NCBI GenBank assembly: GCA_963787375.1
Contig: CAWBCR010000031.1
Location: 226,679-290,678 of the forward strand
Length of the DNA: 64,000 nt
Source: CAWBCR01 sp963787375
GTDB lineage: Bacteria; Chloroflexota; Anaerolineae; Aggregatilineales; UBA3940
Direction of reading: 5' to 3'
A program made the translations under genes and the position numbers. Shown here one piece after another: positions 25,706-35,430 of this stretch. A model generated the notes under the pieces. That model saw nothing but the letters and a program-made list of their open reading frames with translations. It had not been told where the DNA came from and made no database searches. Numbering within the stretch: the first letter of the stretch is position 1; each line of letters begins with the position of its first letter.

Positions 25706-26395
25706 TTATTCCTCAAACCGGTAGCCGACGCCGCGCACGGTGACGATGTGCTGCGGGTTGGACGGGTCGTCTTCGATCTTCTGGCGCAGCCAGCGGATGT
25801 GCACGTCGACGGTGCGGCTGTCGCCGTAATAGTCGTAGCCCCACACGCGCGACAGGATCAGATCGCGCGAGAGCACAGCCCCGCGATTGCGCAGCAGCTC
25901 GACCAGCAGGTCGAACTCCTTGTGGCTGAGCTGAAGCTCCTCGCTGCCCCGGTAGGCCCGCCGTCCGATCACGTCCAGGCGCAGGTCGCCTGCCGCGTAC
26001 TCCTCGCCGGGGGCCTCGCGGCCCGGCGCGCGGCGCAGCACGGCCCGCACCCGCGCCATCAACTCGCCAAAGCCAAACGGCTTGGTGACGTAATCGTCGG
26101 CCCCGCTGTCCAGCCCGACCATTTTGTCGCCCTGCGTGCCGCGCGCGGTCAGCATGATGATCGGGATGTGCGCCACGTCGGGGTCCTTGCGGACCAGCCG
26201 GCACACCGCCAGCCCGTCGAGCTTGGGCAGCATGATGTCCAGAATGACGAGGTCCGGCTTCTTCTTGCGGATCGTTGCCAGTGCCTCTTCGCCGTCGCCC
26301 GCCTTCAGGACTTTGTAGCCCTCTTCCTGAAAGTTGTAGGTCAGCGTGTCGAGGACTGTCTCTTCGTCTTCAACAACCAGGATCGTCGTCGCCAT
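25706..26395 (-). CDS. OmpR/PhoB-type response regulator
   Basis: About 229 residues. Receiver domain: TTILVVEDEE, LVILDIMLPKLDG (phospho-Asp), MLTARG, YVTKPFGF. Winged-helix output: LQLSHKEFDLLVELLRNRG and RTVDVHIRWLRQKIEDDP ending VRGVGYRF. Such regulators bind direct repeats spaced about 11 bases. ATG 26395 begins the natural N-terminus (MATTILVVEDE); GTG 26404 is an alternative. Confidence 0.93.
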   Translation of the reverse strand: MATTILVVEDEETVLDTLTYNFQEEGYKVLKAGDGEEALATIRKKKPDLVILDIMLPKLDGLAVCRLVRKDPDVAHIPIIMLTARGTQGDKMVGLDSGADDYVTKPFGFGELMARVRAVLRRAPGREAPGEEYAAGDLRLDVIGRRAYRGSEELQLSHKEFDLLVELLRNRGAVLSRDLILSRVWGYDYYGDSRTVDVHIRWLRQKIEDDPSNPQHIVTVRGVGYRFEE

Positions 26396-26480
26396 AGTCT
26401 CCACTGCTCAGGATGGTGCCGGGTCCGTAGCTGCAAGTATAACCGCGCCCGCGAGGGGGGACAATCGGGCCTCACCGGGC

Positions 26481-26650
26481 TCAGCGCCACACCAGATCGG
26501 CCAGCAGCGGCAGGTGATCCGACCCGGCGTCGGGCCCGACCCACGCCCGCGTCGCTGCGATCCCGGCGGTGGTCCACACGCAGATCGGATGCGTCAGCGG
26601 CGCGGAGCCGACAGGCGAAGCGTCCGCTGCGCGCAATGTTAGCCCGCGAT
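26481..26650 (-). pseudogene. C-terminal remnant of an exonuclease/endonuclease/phosphatase paralog
   Basis: The frame ending at 26481 encodes RAWVGPDAGSDHLPLLADLV and WR, identical over that stretch to the C-terminus of the intact gene at 27664-28684, with weaker matches upstream (VWTTAGIAATR versus VWTTGEISAMR). Similarity stops at about 26650, where the DUF998 gene begins. It is the 3' end of a second copy. Confidence 0.85.
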
Positions 26651-26654
26651 CTTT

Positions 26655-27368
26655 CTATCGCTCAGAAACAGGTTTAACAATTACAAACCGAAGGTAGGTC
26701 ACCGTTAGAAGCAACCATAACAAACTCGAAAAGGTAAGAAGTTTGAGGCTGAGCCCCCAAAATCCTGTGTAAATGCGTAAGAACATCGCCTGGCATAAGA
26801 AAATGGACGCTGCGATCATCACCAATGCTAAAATCGATGAGAAATGACGGATGGAACGCCACTTTTCCTCATGCTTGAAACGCCATGATAGCAAGATTGC
26901 GGCAAGAGACAGGCCAAAGAACGCCCCCAGTATTGCAAGTATATGGATGAAGCTAAATATTGTTTCAGGATAAGCTTCCACTACGACGGGGAAGATTCCT
27001 GCAATTAAAACAGTTGTCATATGAGGAACCGTGCTACCTCCTTCGTTGGCGGGAAAAATCCCTGCAATTAAGATTCCCATGCTCCAAATCCCCAAGAGCA
27101 GAAGACCAATCGAGGACCCCACCGATCGGGACATTTCTTGATAAAGCCCGATAATTAGAGCGAGAGACCCCAAGCTCAGACCAACAAAGGTTGAGGCAAC
27201 CAGCAATTCGTAAGGCGCAAGGTGATAGTTGCCTTCGAATGAGCTGATGAGATCATAGGCAGGATTCAGAAAATACAATGCGACAACAGCGATTGCGAAG
27301 TATGCAAACCCAATGACGGCAGCAGTCGCAGTTGGCACTTTGGATGAAGAATCAGCAGAGGATTTCAT
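26655..27368 (-). CDS. DUF998-type membrane protein
   Basis: About 237 residues and six or so helices. GILIAGIFPANEGGS followed by a later histidine-bearing segment (SFIHILAILGAFFGLSL) matches the DUF998 family of integral membrane proteins of unknown function. GC is far below that of the flanks. It sits inside the interrupted nuclease paralog, between its C-terminal and N-terminal remnants, as if inserted there. ATG 27368 follows AAGGGAGCGAG. Confidence 0.75.
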   Translation of the reverse strand: MKSSADSSSKVPTATAAVIGFAYFAIAVVALYFLNPAYDLISSFEGNYHLAPYELLVASTFVGLSLGSLALIIGLYQEMSRSVGSSIGLLLLGIWSMGILIAGIFPANEGGSTVPHMTTVLIAGIFPVVVEAYPETIFSFIHILAILGAFFGLSLAAILLSWRFKHEEKWRSIRHFSSILALVMIAASIFLCQAMFLRIYTGFWGLSLKLLTFSSLLWLLLTVTYLRFVIVKPVSER

Positions 27369-27489
27369 GCTCGCTCCCTTCGAATATTGCTTGAGGGATG
27401 ATGCAAGACGACACTTTATTGTGTTCGAAACGAGCGGGCTGACGTGGTATTAAACAATGACCGCGTCGAGCCGTTGGCGACCTCGCCAT

Positions 27490-27600
27490 TTCAGCCGCCG
27501 TCAGGCAGCCGGTACGCCGCCTGCCGCAGGTCTGAGGGATAAGTTGGCTCGCCGGTTATCTTGTTGATCGGCTCCACATCGCCTTATGGTAGTCGTGGAG
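27490..27600 (-). pseudogene. N-terminal remnant of the same nuclease paralog, start codon lost
   Basis: Bases 27500-27590 match 28630-28710 of the intact gene closely (both contain CGCCGCCTGCCGCAGGTCTG and the downstream leader). Where the intact gene has ATG (28684), this copy has AAG, so it cannot start normally. With 26481-26650 it frames the DUF998 insertion. Confidence 0.8.
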
Positions 27601-27663
27601 CGCAGCGGGCACAACACGCCGGAGGCCCCCACTGGCGCGGCAATGCTGCGCGTCGCGCGCCGA

Positions 27664-28684
27664 TCAACGCCACACCAGATCGGCCAGCAGCGGCAGGTGA
27701 TCCGACCCGGCGTCAGGCCCGACCCACGCCCGCATGGCGGATATCTCGCCGGTGGTCCATACGTAGTCGATGCGCACCAGCGGCGGCACGGGCCGCGCGT
27801 TTGCCGGGAACGTCGCGCCGAAGCCCCAGCCCACCGCGCGGAAGGCGTCGGTCAGGCCGGCAGCCTCCAGCGTGGCGTGGGTGCTGTTCTGGTCCGTCGC
27901 GTTGAAGTCGCCCAGCAGGATGGCAGGCGCGCCCTGCACGGCCATCTGCGCCAGCGTCGCGATGTCGGTCGGGGTGCCGGGCGAAATCACGTAGCGCCCC
28001 TGCATGAAGGCCGGGCGCGGCGGGTGCGCGACGATCACTGTCAGCGGCCTGCCGTCGACATCCAGCACCAGCCGCAGGTGGGTCATCGACGTGGCAATGG
28101 TGAACAGGCCGCTGTCCTCGCGGATCGGGTAGCGGCTGAGGACCCCCTTGCCGATGATGACCGACGGATTGAACACGCGGTAGGGGTACACGTCGGCCAG
28201 ATCGCGGTCGAGGACCGCGCGCCTGCCCGTCGACAAGCTCCTCCAGCGCGATGATGTCCGCGCCCGATGCGCGCAGCACATCGGCCAGCGCCTGCGGGTC
28301 GGCGTAGCCGCTGCCCACGTTGTAGGTCATGACGCGCAGGGGCGTGCCGCAGCTTTCGCCGTTGGCGCAGGCCGTGGCGGGATGCAGGCCGGGCAGGAAC
28401 AGCCCGCCAAACAGCACGGCGAACGCCACCACCCCCACCGACACCAGCGCCGCGCGCCGCCAGCGCCGCAGCGCCAGCAGTGCAGGCAGCAGCACGAATG
28501 ACGGCAGCAGCAGCCAGTGGGCAAACGTGTTGGCCACCGTCACCGGCCACAGCCGCTCGCCGACCAGCAGGCGCAGCGCCAGGTAGGCCACGACCGCCCC
28601 GCCGTACAGGTCGGCGGCGGCCAGCAGCAGCCGGGTCGCCGCCTGCCGCAGGTCTGAGGGATGAGTCTGCTCGCTGGTTGTCAT
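27664..28684 (-). CDS. Exonuclease/endonuclease/phosphatase-family membrane protein, one frameshift
   Basis: About 340 residues. The N-terminal third has three membrane helices; then the EEP fold: VMTYNVGSGYADP, IIALEEL (metal Glu), LLGDFNATDQN (GDFN), IDYVWTT and GSDHLPLLADL (catalytic SDH). Family members include DNase I-like nucleases, inositol phosphatases and sphingomyelinases; the activity here is unknown. The frame shifts near 28217, where a GC pair seems lost from CGCGCG. ATG 28684 has GGAG 9 bases upstream. A damaged tandem copy lies downstream (26481-27600). Confidence 0.87.
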
Positions 28685-28780
28685 GTTGATCGGCTCCATA
28701 TCGCCCTATGGTAGCCGGGGGATGCGCCGGAGGCAAAGCGCCACCTTGAGCAAATCCGCACGCTGCGGCATACTTGCCGC

Positions 28781-29290
28781 ATGGATACCTGGACGCTGCG
28801 CCGCACGCAGCCCGCCGATCATGACTGGATCGAGGCATTCGTCACCGAGCAGTGGGGCGCGCCGATCTCCGTCTCGCGCGGGCGCGTCTGCCGCCCCGCC
28901 GACCTGCCCGGCTTCGCCGCCGAAGCGCCGGGCGGCGAGGTGCTGGGCCTGGTCACCTACCGGATCGACGCCACGGCGGACGCCGCCGCCTGCGAGATCG
29001 TCACGCTCGACAGCCTGCGCCCAGGTGTGGGGATCGGCTCGGCGCTGATCGACGCCGTGCACGGCGAGGCGCAGGCGCACGGCTGCCGTCGCCTGTGGCT
29101 GATCACGACCAACGACAACCTGCACGCGCTGCGTTTCTACCAGAGGCGCGGCTTCGTGCTGGCCGCGCTGCGCCCCAATGCGCTGGCCGAGTTGCGGCGG
29201 ATCAAGCCGTCGATCCCGCTGGTTGGCATGGACGGCATCCCGCTGCGCGACGAGATCGAGCTTGAGACGTGGCTCAACAATGGGCCCTGA
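28781..29290 (+). CDS. GNAT-family N-acetyltransferase
   Basis: About 169 residues. The acetyl-CoA motif is present as LDSLRPGVGIGSALIDAVH (an R/Q-x2-G-x-G/A type loop), followed by GCRRLWLITTNDNLHALRFY and QRRGF, classic GNAT strands. Substrate unknown. The gene overlaps the start of the methylase by 11 bases, suggesting coupling. Confidence 0.88.
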   Translation: MDTWTLRRTQPADHDWIEAFVTEQWGAPISVSRGRVCRPADLPGFAAEAPGGEVLGLVTYRIDATADAAACEIVTLDSLRPGVGIGSALIDAVHGEAQAHGCRRLWLITTNDNLHALRFYQRRGFVLAALRPNALAELRRIKPSIPLVGMDGIPLRDEIELETWLNNGP

Positions 29291-31044
29291 CGCGCTTCGC
29301 ACTGCGCTGCGCGACGAGATTCTCCCCGCGCTGCGGGCCGCCCGCCCGGACGCGCCGCGCGAGGAGTCCGTGCGCCGCCTGCTGATCGCCGCCGCCGCCG
29401 AACTGGCCGAGGCACGCGGGCTACATCTCGACGCGCTGCCCGAAGATCGCGCGCTGCTGGCCGGGCTGGATTTCACTGCGGCGGACTCCCTCTTTCCCGG
29501 CGACCTGTACGCCGGTCTCCTCGCCGACGCGCACAGCCGGGGCCGCTACTACACGCCGCCCGCGCTGGCGCGGCGGGTCGCCGGTTGGGCGCTCGACGCG
29601 CTAGACGAGTTCAGACAACCTGCCGCGCGTCCTCGACCCGGCGATGGGGGCCGGGCACTTCCTGATCGCCGCCGGGGAGCATCTCGCCGCGCGGCTGGGC
29701 GACCCCGCCGACCCGTCCGTGCGCTGGCAGGCCGCCGCGCAGCTACACGGCGTCGACAGCGACCCGCTGGCGGCAGAGCTGGCCGCGATCAGCGTGTGGC
29801 TGTGGGCCGCGCAGCCCGGCACGACGCCCGCCGACCTGCGCCCCCGCCTGCTGTGCGCCGACGCGCTGCTCGACGACCTCTCGGCGCGGCTGCCGGAGGC
29901 GTTCGAGGCGGTGGTCGGCAACCCGCCATATGCCAGCGTCTTCACCCGCGCCCGCGCCGACGATAACCAGCGCGATGCGCTCCGCGCCCGCTATGAGACG
30001 GCGACCGGCAGCTTCGACCTGGCCGTGCCGTTCGTCGAGCGGGCGGTGCGCTGGGCCGCGCCGGGCGGCGCGGTGGGGCTGGTGCTGCCCAACAAGCTGC
30101 TCGCCGCCGACTACGCGGGCGCGCTGCGCCGCTGGCTGTCCGCGCGGACAACCGTCATTTCGATAGCCGACTACGCGGGCGCGGAGCCGTTCGCGGCGGG
30201 CGTCTACCCGGTGGCGCTCGTGCTGCGCGTCGCAGCGCCACAGCCGGACGCGCCGCTGCACGTCTATCGCGCCGCCGATCATCGCGACACGCCGGTGTTG
30301 ATCCGGCACGGCAGCCAGTCGGACCTGCACGCCGCGCCCGGCGACGTGTGGAGCGGCCCGCTCGACCCGGACTGGGACGCGCTGCGCGGCTGCTTCGATG
30401 GGGCAGTGCCGTTAGGGGATGTGGCGACGCTGGCCGCCGGGCTGACCGTCGGCGAGGCCTACGACCTGCGTCCGCAGGTGTTCGACGCGCCGCCCGCCGC
30501 CCCGCTCGTCGACGCGGCCCAACTGCTGACCAGCGGCAGCATTGGCCGTCACCGCGCGCTGTGGGGCCACAAAGACACAACCTTCCTCAAGCGCCGCTAC
30601 CACCGCCCGGCGATCATGCTGCGCGCGCTGCCGCCGCGCCGCCGCGCGCAGGCGCTGAGCGAGAAGCTGATCGTATCGGGGCTGAGCCAGCGCCCGCAGG
30701 CCGTCCACGACCACGGGCTGGCGCAGGCCAGCGTCGGCACGACGATCATCATGGGGTCGGCGTGGCCGCTCGGCGCGCTGTGCGCGCTGCTGAATTCGGG
30801 GCCTGCCGCCCGGCTGGCGCGGGCGCTGTTCGGCGGGCTGGCGCTCAGCGGCGGCTACCTGCGGCTGGGCAAGCGCGAGCTGAGCCTGTTCCCGCTGCCC
30901 GCCGTGCCCCCCACCGACCCGCGCCTGGCGCGATTGGCCGCGCTGGCCGGGCAGATGCCCCGCGCCGACGCCCTCGCGCGCGGCGACCTCGACGCGCAGA
31001 TCGACGCGCTGGTGTGGGCGCTGTATGGAGTCGAAGCGGTGTAG
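29280..31044 (+). CDS. Orphan N6-adenine DNA methylase (Eco57I-like), one frameshift
   Basis: About 587 residues, methylating adenine in DNA. Motif I is DPAMGAGHFLIAAGE and motif IV is VVGNPPYASVF (NPPY). A helical N-terminal region (RRLLIAAAAELAEARGLHL, GRYYTPPALARRVAGWALD) precedes it, and the C-terminal target-recognition-like region has FLKRRYHRPAIMLRALP. The frame changes near 29620 just before motif I; FRQP joins NLPRVLDPAMG in the next frame. No cognate restriction gene is adjacent, and no endonuclease motif was recognised in the protein itself. Confidence 0.85.
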
Positions 31045-31134
31045 GGGAATTCGCCGCTGCCGGGCGTGAAGCGCCGCGCCGGATTCGATACACTCTTCTG
31101 GTGGATTTTGCCTGCGCGACAGACGCATCTTAAC

Positions 31135-31183
31135 AGGTTCTAAATAGGTTCTTTACCGGATGCTTAAAGGCAGGTTCTATACT
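31135..31183 (+). promoter_or_regulatory. AGGTTCT direct repeats and -10 before yceI-like gene
   Basis: AGGTTC(T) at 31135, 31146 and 31172: the first two are 11 bases apart, like an OmpR-family operator. TATACT at 31178-31183 overlaps the third. Confidence 0.4.
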
Positions 31184-31217
31184 TGGCCGGAATCACTGCA
31201 AAACACGAGGGGGATAT

Positions 31218-31906
31218 ATGCTATTGAAACGGTTCATCATCGGTGCCGCCGGGCTGGTGGCGGCGCTCGTGCTGGCGGCGTGCAGCGCCCCGGCGACGTC
31301 CACGCCTGCTGCGGCTGGGCGGCAGCCCAGCCCACCGACGCGCCCGCCCCGGCAGACGCGACGATCTTCACGCTCGTCCCGGATCAGACGACGGTCAGCT
31401 TCACCATCGGCGAGGTGCTCAACGGGCAGCACAACATCGTCGTCGGCAAAACGACCGGCGCGACCGGCCAGATCGCCATCGACTACGCCAACCCGTCGAC
31501 CGCCGAGGTGCGCGACTTCAGCGTGAACATCACCGGGCTGGCCACCGATAACAACATGCGCAACCGCACGCTGCACGGCCTCATCCTGCAGACCGGCAAC
31601 GCGACCAACGCCGTCGTGACCTTCGAGCAGACGGGGATCAGCGGGATGCCGTCGCAGATCGTCGTCGGCCAGCCGGTTACGTTCCAACTGACCGGCAACC
31701 TGACCATCCACGGCATGACGCAGCCGGAGACCTTCGACGTGACGGCCACGCCCGTCTCCGACACGCAGATCACCGGCACGGCCACCGTCGAGATCGCACA
31801 GTACAGCGACTTCGGGATCAGCATCCTGCGGCTGCCGCAGCAGGTCGCTTCGGTGGAGGATAACGTCAAGCTGGAGATCGACTTCGTCGCACAGGCAGGG
31901 TCGTAG
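31218..31906 (+). CDS. YceI-family lipoprotein, one frameshift
   Basis: Signal peptide with lipobox (ALVLAAC) from ATG 31218, preceded by GAGGGGGATAT. The reading frame changes near 31318 and continues as AAAQPTDAPAPADATIF into a YceI-like beta-barrel lipocalin: TVSFTIGEVLNGQHNIVVGK, FSVNITGLATDNNMRNR, TFQLTGNLTIHGMTQPETFD and the C-terminal ISILRLPQQVASVEDNVKLE. YceI proteins bind isoprenoid-type lipids. The frame break falls in the GC-rich linker. Confidence 0.88.
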
Positions 31907-31916
31907 CTTCTGAGCG

Positions 31917-31942
31917 CAGGGGATCGGCTCTCCGATCCCCTG
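31917..31942. terminator. Hairpin between convergent genes
   Basis: CAGGGGATCGG-CTCT-CCGATCCCCTG, perfect 11-base stem; little T-run. Confidence 0.6.
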
Positions 31943-31949
31943 TGCGGTG

Positions 31950-32978
31950 TCACATCGTTGTCTGTGCCGCGCCGACCAGCTTCCGCGCCGCATCGGCCAC
32001 GCGCGCGGCATTGGGCAGCGCGGCGTCTTCCATCTCGCGGGCGTAGGGGATGGTCGTCTCGGTGCACACACGCCCATAAGTGAACGCTATCCCCGCCTCC
32101 AGCACGACCGCAGCCAGCTCGCCCGACAGCCCGAAGCCCCGGTAGTCTTCGTCGACCACCAGCAGCCGGCCTGTCTGGCGCACCGCGTCGCACACCGTCT
32201 GGGTATCCAGCGGGGCGACGCTGCGCAGGTCGATCACGCCCGCGTCGATCCCCTCCTGCACCAGCGTCTCCGCCGCCTCCAGCGCGCGGTGGACGCCCAC
32301 CCCCACGCTGACCATTGTCAGGTCGCGGCCCGGGCGGCGCACGGCAGCCTGCCCCAGCGGCAGCGCCGACCAGCGTCGCGGCACGGGGCCGCGCGCCCCG
32401 GCCTGCGGCACGTCATAGCTGATGGTCCGCCGCCCGCCGCTGCCCAGGCTCTCCAGCAGATAATCGGACAGCAGCTTGTGCTCCAGATAGATCACCGGGC
32501 CGGGGTGGGCCAGCGCCGCCAGCATCAGCCCGCCCGCATCGGCGGGGGTCGACGGGACCACCACCGCCAGCCCCGGAATGTGCGCCAGCCAGCCCCACAG
32601 CGCTTGTTCGTGCTGGCCGCCATCGCCGTAGCCGCCGCCACAGGCGGCCCGCAGCACCAGCGGCACCTGCCACCTGCCGCCCGAAAACGCCTCGACCTTG
32701 GCTGCGTGGTTCAGGATGGCGTCCATCGTGACCGCGATAAAGTCCACCATGATCAGCTCAACGACCGGGCGCAGCCCGCCCATCGCCGCGGCGACCGCCG
32801 CCCCGACGAACGCGCTCTCGCTGATCGGCGTCGCGCGCACCCGCGCCGCGCCAAAGCGCACGAACAGGCTGCGCCGGATCATCGGCACGTCCTCGCCAAA
32901 GACGATAATCCGGGGGTCTTCGGCCATTGCGCCGGCCAGCGCATCGTCGATTGCGTTCGCAAAGCTCATCGTCGGCAT
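31950..32978 (-). CDS. Thiamine-dependent dehydrogenase E1 beta (acetoin/pyruvate type)
   Basis: About 342 residues. Typical E1-beta features: MSFANAIDDALAGAMAEDPR, FGEDVPMIRR, RATPISESAFVGAAVAAAMG (the PI-SE turn), VEAFSGGRWQVPLVLRAACG, HEQALWGWLAHIPGLAVVVP and a C-terminal transketolase domain (VVDEDYRGFGLSGELAAV). Partner of the E1-alpha just upstream (4-base gap). No E2 or E3 gene adjoins, unlike the second set at 45980-49450. Confidence 0.88.
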   Translation of the reverse strand: MPTMSFANAIDDALAGAMAEDPRIIVFGEDVPMIRRSLFVRFGAARVRATPISESAFVGAAVAAAMGGLRPVVELIMVDFIAVTMDAILNHAAKVEAFSGGRWQVPLVLRAACGGGYGDGGQHEQALWGWLAHIPGLAVVVPSTPADAGGLMLAALAHPGPVIYLEHKLLSDYLLESLGSGGRRTISYDVPQAGARGPVPRRWSALPLGQAAVRRPGRDLTMVSVGVGVHRALEAAETLVQEGIDAGVIDLRSVAPLDTQTVCDAVRQTGRLLVVDEDYRGFGLSGELAAVVLEAGIAFTYGRVCTETTIPYAREMEDAALPNAARVADAARKLVGAAQTTM

Positions 32979-32982
32979 CGCC

Positions 32983-34014
32983 CTACCCTCCGGCTGGCTG
33001 AGGGGCAGTCGCTATCTCGACTGCCTCCAGGATTTCGCGCTGGACTTCCTGCTCAAGGTCTTCCAGCCGCTCGGCGTCTGCCTCCAGCTTGGCGCGCAGC
33101 CTGTCGAGCGGGTCGTTGTGGCGCGCAGTCTGGCTGCGGGCCAGCCGGGCGCTGCGCGTCGAGACCTCGCGCAGGATACGGAGGCGCTCGCCGGGCGGTG
33201 CGCCCTTTGGCCTCAGGAACGCGCGGGTCAGCGGCCCGATGATGGGCACCATCTCCCTGATTGGATGCCGCGCCACGCGGAACATCTGGTCGCCCAGGAA
33301 GTGACCTTCGAGGTGGACGCACGTGGCCTGGATGAAGGTCGGGCCGTCGCCCCGGCGGGCGCGCTCCAGCGCGGCGCGCGCGGCCTGCCACACCGCTTCG
33401 ACATCCAGCCCGTCGACCGGCGCAACGTCCAGCCCGAAGCCGCGCGCCCGCTGGCCCAGGCTGCCCGCCGTCACGCTGGGCGAGGGCGTGGTGATGGCCC
33501 AGCCGTTGTCTTTGCAGATGAACAGGACCGGCAGCTTCCACGCGGCGGCCAGGTTGAACGATTCGAGGAGCATGCCCTGGTTGGCGGCCCCCTCGCCGAA
33601 GAAGGCCACGGCCACCGCGCCGGGCCGCAGTTGCTGCGCCGCCAGCGCGAAGCCCGCCGCTGCCGGGCCCGCCGCGCCGACAATGCCCGACGACGCAGCT
33701 AGGTGCTGCGGCGAGAACAGGTGCATGTGCCCGCCCTGCCCGCCGCACAGCCCATCCGGGCGGCCCAGCATCTCGCGCAGCAGCGGCACGAGGTCGACGC
33801 CGCGCATCACCAGCGGTGGCGTGCCGCGATGGTCGAGGGCCAGCGCGTCGCCGTCGATAAGCTGCGTGACCACCCCGGCGGCGATGCCCTCCTCGCCCAT
33901 CCCGGTGTGCATCTCGCCGGAGATCAGCCCATCCTCCCACAGCCTGCACACCGCCTCCTCGAACAAGCGGCTGCGCAGCATCTCCCGGTACAGCATCCAT
34001 TGGTCAGGCTGCAT
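32983..34014 (-). CDS. Thiamine-dependent dehydrogenase E1 alpha (acetoin/pyruvate type)
   Basis: About 343 residues. TPP-binding motif is present as FFGEGAANQGMLLESFNLAA, with the usual GDG changed to GEG, followed by LFICKDNGWAITTP. The upstream GGHMHLFSP and SSGIVGAAGPAAAGFAL blocks are diagnostic of E1-alpha. The C-terminus has a coiled extension (LEADAERLEDLEQEVQREIL). With the beta gene it would form an alpha2beta2 E1. Substrate not settled between pyruvate and acetoin. Confidence 0.88.
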   Translation of the reverse strand: MQPDQWMLYREMLRSRLFEEAVCRLWEDGLISGEMHTGMGEEGIAAGVVTQLIDGDALALDHRGTPPLVMRGVDLVPLLREMLGRPDGLCGGQGGHMHLFSPQHLAASSGIVGAAGPAAAGFALAAQQLRPGAVAVAFFGEGAANQGMLLESFNLAAAWKLPVLFICKDNGWAITTPSPSVTAGSLGQRARGFGLDVAPVDGLDVEAVWQAARAALERARRGDGPTFIQATCVHLEGHFLGDQMFRVARHPIREMVPIIGPLTRAFLRPKGAPPGERLRILREVSTRSARLARSQTARHNDPLDRLRAKLEADAERLEDLEQEVQREILEAVEIATAPQPAGG

Positions 34015-34137
34015 GGCGTCTACCCCCTCAACGGCCCCGGCTCATAAACCCAGTATACAATGAGTTGCGCCGCAGCCGGGGAATCAAAAAGGCGGCCCTG
34101 TCGCGGGTCGCCCGTTCAGTCCCCTGTCCCTCAGCCG

Positions 34138-35112
34138 CTAGCAGCGGTAGAAGACCTCCTCGGCCTCCTCACGCAGGCGCAGGTAGCTCTCGTAGCGCTC
34201 ATACCAGATGTCGCCCTCCTCGACCGCCTTGCGCACCGCGCAGCCGGGCTCGTCCTCGTGGCGGCAGTCGCCGAAGCGGCACTTCGCGATGTACGGCGCG
34301 ATGTCAGGGAAGTAGCCGTCCACCTCCGACGGCTCGACGTTGAACAGGCTGATGGCGCGAATGCCGGGCGTATCGGCCACGTAGCCGCCGCCCGACAGCG
34401 GGAACATCTGCGACGAGACGGTCGTGTGCCGCCCCTTGGTCGTGGCGCCGCTGACCGTCTTGACCGCCAGCCCCAGCCCCGGCTGGAGGGCGTTGAGCAG
34501 GCTGCTCTTGCCCACGCCCGATGGCCCGGTGAGCGCCGAAATCTTGCCGACCAGCGCCTTACGCAGCGCGTCGATGCCTTTGCCGGTCACTGCGCTGGTG
34601 TAGACCACGGGATAACCCAGCGCGTCGTACAGCGCGAAGCTCTCGCGCGCCTCGCGCATCTTCACCAGGTCGAGCTTGTTGGCGCAGATGATCGGCGGGA
34701 TGTGGGCTTTCTCGGCGATGACCAGGAAGCGGTCGAGCATCTTGAGGCGCGGCTCCGGGTTGGCGCAGGCAAAGACGAACACCACCTGGTCGGGGTTGGC
34801 GATGATCACCTGCTCGCGGTCGGGCATCTTCTCGGCGCGGCGGCCTTCCTTGGACGGGGCCTGCCGCGTGAAAGACCGCACGCGCGGCTCAATCGCCTCG
34901 ATGACGCCGCTCCGGGTGATCGTGTCGTTCTCCAGCACGTCGACCAGCGAGATGCTGACCCGGTCGCCGAGCGCCACCGGGTCGGTGTCCAGCCGCTCCT
35001 GGAGCAGCCGCCCGCGCACCTGCGACACGAACGGTCCCTGCGCCGTCTCCACGGTGAAGAAGCCGCTCTGCGCCTTGGTAACCAGCCCTGCTAACAGCCC
35101 GTCGTCGCTCAA
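34138..35112 (-). CDS. rsgA: Ribosome small subunit-dependent GTPase RsgA
   Basis: About 324 residues. OB fold at the N-terminus, then a circularly permuted GTPase: ANKLDLVK (G4), TSAVTGKG (G5), LTGPSGVGKSSLLNAL (G1), TTVSSQ (G2 region), VADTPGIRAI (G3). The C-terminal zinc finger reads CRFGDCRHEDEPGC. RsgA helps mature the 30S subunit by releasing late assembly factors. Single gene; the reading runs leftwards toward the E1 pair but 123 bases lie between. Confidence 0.96.
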   Translation of the reverse strand: MSDDGLLAGLVTKAQSGFFTVETAQGPFVSQVRGRLLQERLDTDPVALGDRVSISLVDVLENDTITRSGVIEAIEPRVRSFTRQAPSKEGRRAEKMPDREQVIIANPDQVVFVFACANPEPRLKMLDRFLVIAEKAHIPPIICANKLDLVKMREARESFALYDALGYPVVYTSAVTGKGIDALRKALVGKISALTGPSGVGKSSLLNALQPGLGLAVKTVSGATTKGRHTTVSSQMFPLSGGGYVADTPGIRAISLFNVEPSEVDGYFPDIAPYIAKCRFGDCRHEDEPGCAVRKAVEEGDIWYERYESYLRLREEAEEVFYRC

Positions 35113-35324
35113 TCGACCCTCATCCGTGAATCAAAACGCCACAGGCAGCGACCCGTGGCGCAGCGGCAGCCGTCAGCGATGCAGGCCATCATGCGATGCG
35201 CTCCGGGTGAAACCCCATCCAGACGTCTCCTGTAGCTCGAACGTTGGTGTGAAAGTAGCATGAAAGCGGGAGGGTGTCAAGGCGAGGAAGTGGTGAAAGG
35301 GATGGGCACGGAGTAAAGTAGAAG

Positions 35325-35430
35325 ATGAGAAGATGCCCACATTGCCACGCCACCGACCGTCGGGCAGTCAACGCTGGCAGTGCCGCAAATATACACCAGA
35401 ACCCAAAGAACAAGGCTATCCTGATGCCTG
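35325..35430 (+). pseudogene. IS1-family-like transposase N-terminal remnant
   Basis: MRRCPHCHATDRR in one frame and SGSQRWQCRKYTPEPKEQGY in the next, together reproducing the zinc-ribbon start of IS1-like InsA proteins (CPxC ... QRWxCRxC). No transposase body follows; the stretch runs directly into the B3/4 gene. Confidence 0.55.

Noticed and set aside
24795..25724. 309-codon plus-strand frame over the histidine kinase
   Set aside because: Reverse-strand shadow; the kinase has all H, N, G1, F and G2 boxes.
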